DNA of 64,000 nt, taken from CAJQQK01 sp049116495 (GTDB lineage: Bacteria > Pseudomonadota > Alphaproteobacteria > Rhizobiales > Hyphomicrobiaceae). The notes beneath the pieces are model-generated. The model made no database searches. It was not told the origin of the DNA and was given only the letters and a program-made list of their open reading frames with translations. Position 1 is the first letter of the stretch, and each line of letters begins with the position of its first letter. The position numbers were made by a program, and so were the translations under genes. The stretch lies in assembly GCA_049116495.1 (NCBI GenBank), contig JAGDYV010000140.1, positions 1 to 64,000 of the forward strand, read 5' to 3'. Below, piece after piece: positions 52,412 to 59,363 of this stretch.

Positions 52412-53203
52412 ATGACGCAAAAGCTGGTCGTCTCGGATCTCTCGCATCACTATCCAGACGAATACACCGGTGAGACGGTGCATGCCCTTGATCATGTCAG
52501 TTTCGATGTGCGAGAGGGGGAGTTCGTCGCCATCGTCGGGCCGAGCGGGTGCGGCAAGTCAACGTTGCTTAACATCCTGGCAGGTTTGCTGCCTTACCGG
52601 GACGGCAGTGCGATGGTTGACGGTAAAGCGATTGTCGGGCCTGGGCCGGATCGTGGTGTCGTCTTTCAAGAGCACGCCATACTTCCCTGGCGCACGGTAG
52701 CCCGCAATATTGGCCATGGTCTCGAAATCCGTGGCATGTCCAAGTCAGCACGGACGCAACGTGTTGCCGAATTCGTTGAACTCGTGGGCTTGAAAGGTTT
52801 CGAGGACAAATATCCGCACGAGCTATCAGGCGGCATGAAACAGCGCTGTGCCGTCGCGCGCACGCTGTGTGCCGATCCCGTGATTATGCTGATGGATGAG
52901 CCGTTCGCCGCGGTCGATGCGCAGACGCGCATCACGTTGCAGGAAGAACTGATCCGTATTTCGCTGGCGACCAAGAAGACGATTCTGTTCATCACGCACT
53001 CGGTCGACGAGGCTGCGTTTCTTGCCGACCGCTGTTTTGTTTTTTCCGCACGTCCCGGCCGCTTGAAGCGGATCGTGGAAATTGGTGTGCCGCGCAATGA
53101 GCGCACCTGGAACGCCATGAACGCCAGTGCGACCTATGTTGAAGCGCGCGACGAGATACTGCGACTGGTGCGGGAGGAAGTGTCCGTTGCCGTGGAGGAA
53201 TAG
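52412..53203 (+). CDS. ABC transporter ATP-binding protein (second ABC system)
   Basis: 263 residues from the ATG at 52412. Walker A is GPSGCGKST, the Q-loop VVFQEHAILPWRTV, the signature ELSGGMKQR, Walker B VIMLMDEPFAAVD and the H-loop FITHSVDEAAFLADR. It energises the heterodimeric permease. Its stop overlaps the next permease gene by 17 bases. Confidence 0.93.
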   Translation: MTQKLVVSDLSHHYPDEYTGETVHALDHVSFDVREGEFVAIVGPSGCGKSTLLNILAGLLPYRDGSAMVDGKAIVGPGPDRGVVFQEHAILPWRTVARNIGHGLEIRGMSKSARTQRVAEFVELVGLKGFEDKYPHELSGGMKQRCAVARTLCADPVIMLMDEPFAAVDAQTRITLQEELIRISLATKKTILFITHSVDEAAFLADRCFVFSARPGRLKRIVEIGVPRNERTWNAMNASATYVEARDEILRLVREEVSVAVEE

Positions 53204-53999
53204 GTTTCATCGCTGGCGTGCGTTTTTGCGCCATTCAAGCCTGGCCCGCTGGGTCAATCTACTCATCGTCGTTGGCGGCATCCTGGCCATCTGGACGATC
53301 GTGTCGCTGTCAATCACGAACCCGGACCGCTATCTGCCGTCGCCTTGGGCGGTTCTGATGTCGTCGGCCGACATGCTCTACAAAGGCCTGTTGCCGAGTT
53401 ACTTCGCAGACACCCTCAGTCGTCTTTTTGTTGGCAGCCTGATCGGCCTCGCGCTTGGCATTCCGTTCGGGCTGCTGCTCGGTATCAACCGGACTGTGGC
53501 GGCGATGTTCTATCCGATCATGAATTTCTTCCAATCGGTTTCCGGCATTGCGATTTTTCCGATTGTCGTGATCTGGTGGGGCAACAGCGATGCAACGGTT
53601 TTCGCGATTATCCTCTATACGGCCTTCTTTCCGATTGCCTTCACCGTGCTGTCCGGTGTCCGAGAGATTCCGCTGCGCTACATTCATGCGGCGCGGACCT
53701 TGGGCGCATCGCGCTTCCAGATCATCAAGGACGTCCTGCTGCCTGGTGCAATGCCGCATATCGCGACCGGTTCTCGCCTCAGCATCGGTTTTGCCTGGCG
53801 GGCCGTGATCGCCGGTGAAATGCTTGCCGGCCGACAAGGGTTGGGCTGGATGATCTTCACGGCGCAGGACGCTGACAAGACCTCGCAGGTTATCTTGGGC
53901 ATGCTGCTGATCGGGCTCTCATGGATCATCCTGGACCATTTTTTGTTACGTCCCTTTGAGGCCGACACGATCGAGCGTTGGGGATTGGTCCAGCGATGA
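53187..53999 (+). CDS. ABC transporter permease 1 (second ABC system)
   Basis: 270 residues from a TTG at 53187, about eight bases after GGAGGAA inside the end of the ATPase gene; no ATG or GTG fits. Six helices and the EAA loop LGASRFQIIKDVLLPGAMPHIATGSRLSIGFAWRAVIAGEML are present. It should pair with the 53996 permease, as the two genes overlap by four bases (ATGA). Confidence 0.87.
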   Translation: MPWRNRFHRWRAFLRHSSLARWVNLLIVVGGILAIWTIVSLSITNPDRYLPSPWAVLMSSADMLYKGLLPSYFADTLSRLFVGSLIGLALGIPFGLLLGINRTVAAMFYPIMNFFQSVSGIAIFPIVVIWWGNSDATVFAIILYTAFFPIAFTVLSGVREIPLRYIHAARTLGASRFQIIKDVLLPGAMPHIATGSRLSIGFAWRAVIAGEMLAGRQGLGWMIFTAQDADKTSQVILGMLLIGLSWIILDHFLLRPFEADTIERWGLVQR

Positions 54000-54856
54000 G
54001 ACATGCCAATACGCTCGCCATTCGACTACAGCGGCGTTTCGGCCGACAGAACGTTCATGCTTTCGTGCTCGGCGCGATCCCGTTCGTCGTGTTGATTGGG
54101 CTGTGGATTGCCAATGATGTGTTCGGCTGGCTGCCTGAAGTGTTTATTCCGTCGATCTCGTCGGTGGTCGAAAGTGTGTTCACACTGCAGGAGGAATGCC
54201 CCGGGTTCATCAGCGCGATCACGATGGCGCCGAGTTGCCAGATGACGAACCACATATTGTCAAGCGTTGGCCGTGTTCTAATGGCAGCCGTCATCGGTCT
54301 GCCGCTTGGTATCGCGCTTGGTATTCTGGCCGGCATGAACCGAACGGTTTCCGCATTTCTGGAGCCGGTCGGCATCTTCGCCAATTCGATTTCCGGTATC
54401 GCCTGGATTCCGCTTGCGATTGTCTGGTTTGGTGTCGGCTGGATGACGACGTTGTTCATCCTGCTGAACACGATTTTCTGGTTGATCTTCTTTAATACGA
54501 TGCTGGGTGTGCGATCGATTGCCCGTGTCTACGAGCAGGGCGTCCTGACAATGGGGGGTAACCGGTGGACGGTCATTACTCAGGTTTATCTTCCCGGTGC
54601 CCTGCCAAGCATTATCACCGGCATGCGCATGAGCCTCGGGTTTGGGTGGCGTGCCTTGATCGCGGCCGAAATGATTGGGGGGGATAGCGGCCTTGGTTAC
54701 ATGATTTTTACGGCTGCGGAGGAATTCAAGATCGAGCAGGTGTTCCTCGGCGTTATTGTCATCTCCCTCATTTATCTTGCCACGGACCGCTATCTCTTGA
54801 TGCCGCTGGAGAGATGGACCGTGCAGCGCTGGGGAATGATCTGGAGGCCTGCATAA
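53996..54856 (+). CDS. ABC transporter permease 2 (second ABC system)
   Basis: 286 residues, overlapping permease 1 by four bases. The EAA loop is MGGNRWTVITQVYLPGALPSIITGMRMSLGFGWRALIAAEMI. Compared with permease 1 it carries an insert after the first helix with two cysteines (LQEECPGFISAITMAPSC), probably periplasmic, which could form a disulfide. Two different permeases imply a heterodimer. The small membrane protein gene begins two bases after its stop. Confidence 0.9.
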   Translation: MRHANTLAIRLQRRFGRQNVHAFVLGAIPFVVLIGLWIANDVFGWLPEVFIPSISSVVESVFTLQEECPGFISAITMAPSCQMTNHILSSVGRVLMAAVIGLPLGIALGILAGMNRTVSAFLEPVGIFANSISGIAWIPLAIVWFGVGWMTTLFILLNTIFWLIFFNTMLGVRSIARVYEQGVLTMGGNRWTVITQVYLPGALPSIITGMRMSLGFGWRALIAAEMIGGDSGLGYMIFTAAEEFKIEQVFLGVIVISLIYLATDRYLLMPLERWTVQRWGMIWRPA

Positions 54857-54857
54857 G

Positions 54858-55247
54858 ATGTCCGGTTCCGACACGTCATCGTCGAGCGCCGTCAGCCAGG
54901 CGATGGCCCGGCGGCATTGGGCCAAGCGTCGTGACATCCGGTTCGTTTTGTTTGTCGCGTTGATTGTCGGGGGATACCAATTGTGGGGCTACGTGACGGG
55001 ACCAACGCGCCTCACGGATGAACTGGCTGCACAACTTGATGCCGGCGCGAAACGCTTCAACATTGTCGTGACATCGAAATTTCCTCCAGAGGCATTCCAC
55101 ATGGGCATCTACCAGGAGTTGGGTAGTATGCGTGGGAGTTCCGGCAACAGCGCGACGCTCTATCGCGTCCGGCCATCCGGCGTCCGGGAATTGTCGCGCT
55201 ACTACTGGATCAAGCAAATCGACCTTGCCAAACCGGAAGATCGTTAG
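54858..55247 (+). CDS. Small single-helix membrane protein of the ABC operon, unknown
   Basis: 129 residues. One transmembrane helix (FVLFVALIVGGYQLWGYV, about 29-46) follows a basic Ser-rich N-terminus, so the C-terminal ~80 residues should face the periplasm. That part includes LDAGAKRFNIVVTSKFPPEAFHMGIYQELG. No family is recognised. It begins two bases after permease 2 ends, so it is almost surely co-transcribed and may assist the importer. Confidence 0.7.
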   Translation: MSGSDTSSSSAVSQAMARRHWAKRRDIRFVLFVALIVGGYQLWGYVTGPTRLTDELAAQLDAGAKRFNIVVTSKFPPEAFHMGIYQELGSMRGSSGNSATLYRVRPSGVRELSRYYWIKQIDLAKPEDR

Positions 55248-55303
55248 GGCGCCGAGGCTGGTGCGGCTGTCCGGCGCCGCCGCGCATGTCTCGTCGCAGC
55301 CAG

Positions 55304-56275
55304 TTACTGCGCGCCGCTGATGCCGAGATCGTTGAGCCATCTGCGATACACCACCGACAGTTTATCCGCGCGCACATGCAACTCTTGTCGAAGTGCCTCG
55401 GGGATCATCGCCGGTCGCTGGCTGTTGACGATCGGTACGTCTTCTCCAAACACATCATCATTGCGCGCCGCGATGCGCGCTTCGCCGTCGTCTTTGTCGA
55501 AGTTGGCACTGGTCAGAACCCACATCAGCGTTACGTCATCCTCGACCGGTGTGACCGGCATGAAGTGCGAGAAGCAGCGTTGCGCGTCGAACGACTTCAT
55601 GAGGTAGGGCATGAAGGGGCGTGGAACCCAAAAGCGATAAGTGCTTTCGACGGGTTGGCGGCGGTGGTCGCCGGCTGGTTGCGAGACCTTTATCGGGCCG
55701 GCTCGAAGACCATCGTTGGTTTGTTCGACGTCATAGACCTCGATCGGATCCGGCGCGCCGGCCTGGCCCAGCATGGCATCGTGGACGAACGGAAAATGCG
55801 ACACGTCGATGACGTTTTCAACGGCCCGTGGTGCGCTTGCCTCGAATGTATAGGGACCGGTGAAGACCTTGATGAAGTCATCGTTTTCCCATTCGGGATG
55901 CGTTGGGACGTCGTTTGCCGGTTCGCCAAGGCAGACCCAGATGAAGCCGCTTTGCTCCCGGCAATGGTAAGCCTGCGCGCGGGCACGGCTTGGGATTGGA
56001 TCGTTTGGTTGGGCGGGCATCAGCGTGCAACGGCCTTCGTTGTTGTACCGCCAGCCATGGTAGGGGCAGACCAGCTCGTTTTCCTGGATATGGCCAAGCG
56101 ACAGCCGGGCGCCGCGATGAATACACAGGTCCAGCCATGCCATTGCCTTGCCGGCGCTGCGCCACAAGACCAGATCCTGTCCGAGCAGGCGGACCATACG
56201 GACATCGCCGTCATTCAAGTCATTGGAGCGGTAGACGACATGCCATTCGTTTTTAAGAACTTCGCTTTCGATCAT
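55304..56275 (-). CDS. Rieske non-haem iron oxygenase, alpha subunit (vanillate demethylase VanA-like)
   Basis: 323 residues. The Rieske [2Fe-2S] ligands are Cys51 and His53 (CIHRG) and Cys70 and His73 (CPYHGW). The mononuclear iron site is Asp157, His160 and His165 with Asn154 in ENVIDVSHFPFVHD. The length and the single-subunit look resemble VanA-type O-demethylases and similar monooxygenases. A reductase is required but not encoded nearby. It converges on the ABC operon and lies downstream of the glyoxalase gene on the same strand. Confidence 0.92.
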   Translation of the reverse strand: MIESEVLKNEWHVVYRSNDLNDGDVRMVRLLGQDLVLWRSAGKAMAWLDLCIHRGARLSLGHIQENELVCPYHGWRYNNEGRCTLMPAQPNDPIPSRARAQAYHCREQSGFIWVCLGEPANDVPTHPEWENDDFIKVFTGPYTFEASAPRAVENVIDVSHFPFVHDAMLGQAGAPDPIEVYDVEQTNDGLRAGPIKVSQPAGDHRRQPVESTYRFWVPRPFMPYLMKSFDAQRCFSHFMPVTPVEDDVTLMWVLTSANFDKDDGEARIAARNDDVFGEDVPIVNSQRPAMIPEALRQELHVRADKLSVVYRRWLNDLGISGAQ

Positions 56276-56397
56276 TGCTTTACCTCGTCCATGAATTGCA
56301 TGCGGATCATCTGAGCCATCGGCGACCGCGCCTTTGAGACAGGATTAGTTGAGTTCGCGCGTCGCATCCTAATTGGATTTGTCAATCGGCTGGTGTC

Positions 56398-56793
56398 CTA
56401 AAGAAAACGTCCGCCCCGTTCGAGCACTTCGATTTCGTAACCGTCCGGGTCGGCAATGAAGAAGAAACGGGCGATACGTTTGCCATCTGGTGCAAAGTCG
56501 ACGATTTTTCTCGGAGACAAGCCAAGTTCCATGAAACGGGCGTGCTCTGCATCAAGATTGTCAACGGAGACTGCGAGATGGCCATAGCCATCACCGGCTT
56601 GATAAGGTTCGGTCCGACCTTTGTTGAGTGTCAATTCCAGTTCGAAACCCGTTTCCGGGTTGCTCATGTAGACCAGTCGAAACCCTTCAAAGTCGAGTGT
56701 GTCCGCGACGTCCAATCCGAACGCTTTGTTGTAGAACTCGATTGACCGGGTGTCGTCTAACACGCGGATCATTGAGTGAATCATCTTTGCCAT
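56398..56793 (-). CDS. Glyoxalase I-like VOC family protein
   Basis: 131 residues from the ATG at 56793, five bases after AGAGG. The sequence IHSMIRVLDDTRSIEFYNKAFGLDVADTLDFEGFRLVYMSNPETGFELELTLNKG follows lactoylglutathione lyase closely (abridged here at residues 5-30 and 31-55). GYGHLAVSVDNLD and FFFIADPDGYEIEVLERG complete the second repeat with metal ligands His and Glu. It probably isomerises the glutathione adduct of methylglyoxal or a related aldehyde. It stands alone, upstream of the Rieske gene on the same strand. Confidence 0.87.
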   Translation of the reverse strand: MAKMIHSMIRVLDDTRSIEFYNKAFGLDVADTLDFEGFRLVYMSNPETGFELELTLNKGRTEPYQAGDGYGHLAVSVDNLDAEHARFMELGLSPRKIVDFAPDGKRIARFFFIADPDGYEIEVLERGGRFL

Positions 56794-57007
56794 CTTCGCC
56801 TCTTTCGTCTGTTGGATGGCCGCGCGGGCCTTGCCCAAGCTTGCCGAGCATTCGGTTCCCGGTCTAGGATTCAGCAGTGCCGGAAGATCACAATAGCCAA
56901 TCTGCTTCGCGCTCGAAACCGTATCGATTCGCGAGCGTAGCCATTTTCAGAAGGCTCGGATGTTTGGTGGATGGGGTGACTGGGCAGTTGAGCCGGGAGA
57001 ATGGCGG

Positions 57008-58129
57008 ATGGGCAAGATTACGTTTGGCTGGTTCCTGCCGACCTTCGGAGATACCACTGCGTTCGGTGTGGACAGTGCCCGAATCCCGCCGAGCAATGCG
57101 CTGTTTGATGATGTGGCGGCCGCTGCCGATGAAGGTGGTTTCCAATATTTGCTGATGCCGGTGGCACCGAACTGCTGGGAAGCAACGATCCTCGGTGCCT
57201 ATTATGCGGCGCGCACGAAGAACATAGCGCCGCTGATTGCCATCCGTTCGGGATACGTCAACCCCACCCAGTCTGCCAAGATGTTCGCGACGCTTGATCA
57301 GATCTCGGGCGGGCGTGCTGCGATCAATTTGATCGCAGGGATCAGCGATGCCGACACGCTCGCCGATGGGATCCCGGACGACAAGACGGTACGTTACGAA
57401 AAGATGGCGGAAGAAGCGGCGATCATGAAGCGGCTTTGGGCGAGCGACGCACCGATCGACTATCAAGGCAAGCACTACGCCGTCAACCAGATCATCGACA
57501 CGAAACCGTTGCAGCAACCGCACCCGCCGTTTTTTCTCGGCGGTGGTTCGCCGGAGGCGGCGGCCGTTTCGGCGGCACACAGTACCGTGCATCTGTTCTG
57601 GGGGGAGCGCCCGACGACGATTGTGCAAAAGATTACCGAGCTGCGCGAACGGGCAGCCGCTCATAACCGCGAGGATGTCATTCAGTTTGGCATGCGCATG
57701 CACGTGATTTGTCGCGACAGCAACGATGAGGCCTGGGAAGCGGCGCACGATCTTATTCGCAACGCCCCGCGTCTCGAGCAGGTCGAAGCGTTCGGCACGG
57801 GCCGAGATGCGATCGCCGACGTTGCAAAGACGTCGGAGGCGAACCGGCAGGTCTGGAAGCTGCTTGAGGAATCCGGCAACGACATGAAGATCCACCCGCA
57901 TATCTGGACGGGTATAGCGACCGTACGGGTTGGCGCCGGCATCGCGATTGTCGGCGGGCCGAAAGAGGTGGCGCAGACGATTGACGAATACATTGAGGCT
58001 GGCTGCACGTCGTTCTGTTTTTCCGGATATCCGCATGCCGAGGCAGCGCGTGACTTTTCCGCAAAAGTCATGCAGCCCTACTTCGCGGGTCGCCTGCGCA
58101 AGGGATTGCCACAGGATCGCGCGCAGTGA
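57008..58129 (+). CDS. FMNH2-dependent alkanesulfonate monooxygenase-like (SsuD family)
   Basis: 373 residues from the ATG at 57008 after GGGAGAA, close to the 381 of E. coli SsuD. SsuD active-site residues are conserved: Cys56 (PNCWEA), Arg230 and His232 (MRMHVICRDSNDEAW) and the Tyr of FSGYPHAEAAR. ISGGRAAINLIAGIS and FFLGGGSPEAAAVSAAHSTVHLFWGE also match. It should cleave a sulfonate C-S bond to aldehyde plus sulfite using reduced FMN. No SsuE reductase or ssuABC gene is adjacent, so reduced flavin must come from elsewhere. Related sulfone monooxygenases are alternatives. Confidence 0.85.
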   Translation: MGKITFGWFLPTFGDTTAFGVDSARIPPSNALFDDVAAAADEGGFQYLLMPVAPNCWEATILGAYYAARTKNIAPLIAIRSGYVNPTQSAKMFATLDQISGGRAAINLIAGISDADTLADGIPDDKTVRYEKMAEEAAIMKRLWASDAPIDYQGKHYAVNQIIDTKPLQQPHPPFFLGGGSPEAAAVSAAHSTVHLFWGERPTTIVQKITELRERAAAHNREDVIQFGMRMHVICRDSNDEAWEAAHDLIRNAPRLEQVEAFGTGRDAIADVAKTSEANRQVWKLLEESGNDMKIHPHIWTGIATVRVGAGIAIVGGPKEVAQTIDEYIEAGCTSFCFSGYPHAEAARDFSAKVMQPYFAGRLRKGLPQDRAQ

Positions 58130-58142
58130 GCCGCAATTGCCG

Positions 58143-58325
58143 GTGGACGAGGCGCAGGATTGGATGTTCGCATCGGCGGTGCGGCAGATGGGACCGTCTG
58201 CTCTCATGGAGATCTGCGCCGTGTTTGAGGGCACCGATGCTCTTCCAGGTCGCCTCGAAACAATCAGTGGCGAACTCGGTCAATCCAACATTGCAACGTT
58301 GGGCATCTTCATGGAACGGGGATGA
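58143..58325 (+). CDS. Possible small gene or gene fragment after the SsuD-like gene
   Basis: 60 codons from a GTG at 58143, beginning 13 bp after the SsuD-like stop, encode VDEAQDWMFASAVRQMG and end with GQSNIATLGIFMERG. The amphipathic pattern looks protein-like, but I recognise no family and there is no good ribosome binding site. It could be a degenerate tail of a lost gene or chance. Confidence 0.3.
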   Translation: MDEAQDWMFASAVRQMGPSALMEICAVFEGTDALPGRLETISGELGQSNIATLGIFMERG

Positions 58326-58406
58326 CCGACGCCGATTCCGGTCTGCGGCGCGCGACCGGTTCCGCGCAAGCCGAGGCTTTCAGGCTGCAAATTGAGGTCC
58401 GGCGTC

Positions 58407-59141
58407 TTAGCTGTGCCGGTCGTCGATCAAAGGCGATGGCTGGGCCAGCTCACGCAAGGGTTCGACGTCATCGATCGCAATTCTGCGGCCTTCGACATGC
58501 ACACCGTAGGTTTTCAGTGTTGCGAACGCGCGTGAGAGGTTCTCCGGGGTCATGCCGAGGAGGCTGGCCAGCGTACGTTTGTTGATATCGAGCTGGAAAG
58601 CACCGTTTTTGGACGTTTCTTCATGGCGCCGGATGACGTAATTGGCCAAGCGCTCGGCGCCAGTGCGAAGTTTGTGATTTTTGAGAGCTTTTACGACGCT
58701 GCGGTAGCAGGTTGCCAGCTCGATGACCATTGACCGCGCAAACGCCGGATCGGTTGCGAACATCAAGCGGATGTTTTCTGCTGGAATCATCAGCACGCGG
58801 GATTTGTGTGTTGTGCGTGCCGACATCAGATACTGCGCATCTTTGAGAACAGCGGCCAGAATGAACGTCGATACCGGGTGGACCAAACCCATCGCGGTCT
58901 CACGGTCGTTGGCGCCGGCATACAGTTCAACGCAACCTTCGGTGACGACGTACAGAAAATCCGCTGGGTCGCCTTCCGTGATCAGCTGAACCTGTGGCGG
59001 AAATCGCTGAAAGTAGGCCAGCTGCATCAACTCGGCAAAATTGTCGGAATCCATGTCCGCGAACAATGCCAGGTCGCGGATCAAGTCGAGTTCATCGCTG
59101 CGCATTTCAACCGAACCTGAATCTGGCGAATTGGCCCTCAT
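58407..59141 (-). CDS. Crp/Fnr family transcriptional regulator (Dnr/NarR-like)
   Basis: 244 residues from the ATG at 59141; a shorter start at 59105 is possible. The cyclic-nucleotide-like sensor domain spans GDPADFLYVVTEGCVELYAG and the C-terminal helix-turn-helix is KRTLASLLGMTPENLSRAFATLKTYGVHVEGRRIAI. The N-terminal cysteine cluster of oxygen-sensing FNR is missing, which favours the Dnr/NarR/Nnr groups that respond to NO or nitrate/nitrite. It is divergent from narK with a perfect FNR/NNR box between them, so it likely activates narK and narG. Confidence 0.87.
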   Translation of the reverse strand: MRANSPDSGSVEMRSDELDLIRDLALFADMDSDNFAELMQLAYFQRFPPQVQLITEGDPADFLYVVTEGCVELYAGANDRETAMGLVHPVSTFILAAVLKDAQYLMSARTTHKSRVLMIPAENIRLMFATDPAFARSMVIELATCYRSVVKALKNHKLRTGAERLANYVIRRHEETSKNGAFQLDINKRTLASLLGMTPENLSRAFATLKTYGVHVEGRRIAIDDVEPLRELAQPSPLIDDRHS

Positions 59142-59267
59142 TACGATCCAGGAATTGATAAATGTCAATTGTGTGCAGGCAGTTCGACAGTGCGCAGTAT
59201 TTCATCGATCAATTGAAGTCTAAATAAATATCAATACTTATAGAATTCGCAGAAATACTTGTATTGT

Positions 59268-59281
59268 TTGATTTAGATCAA
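59268..59281. promoter_or_regulatory. Perfect FNR/NNR-type box upstream of narK
   Basis: TTGATTTAGATCAA matches the TTGAT-N4-ATCAA consensus at all ten defined positions. It is centred about 89 bp before the narK start, so activation from a -41.5 site would place the transcript start near 59316. The adjacent Crp/Fnr protein is the natural binder. Confidence 0.85.
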
Positions 59282-59363
59282 GTATTTCCCTGATGAGACC
59301 GACATCTTTCTCATTGAGCTATTGGCCGACCGCCGTTCGAACGGTGGCAACAGGGGAACTGAG

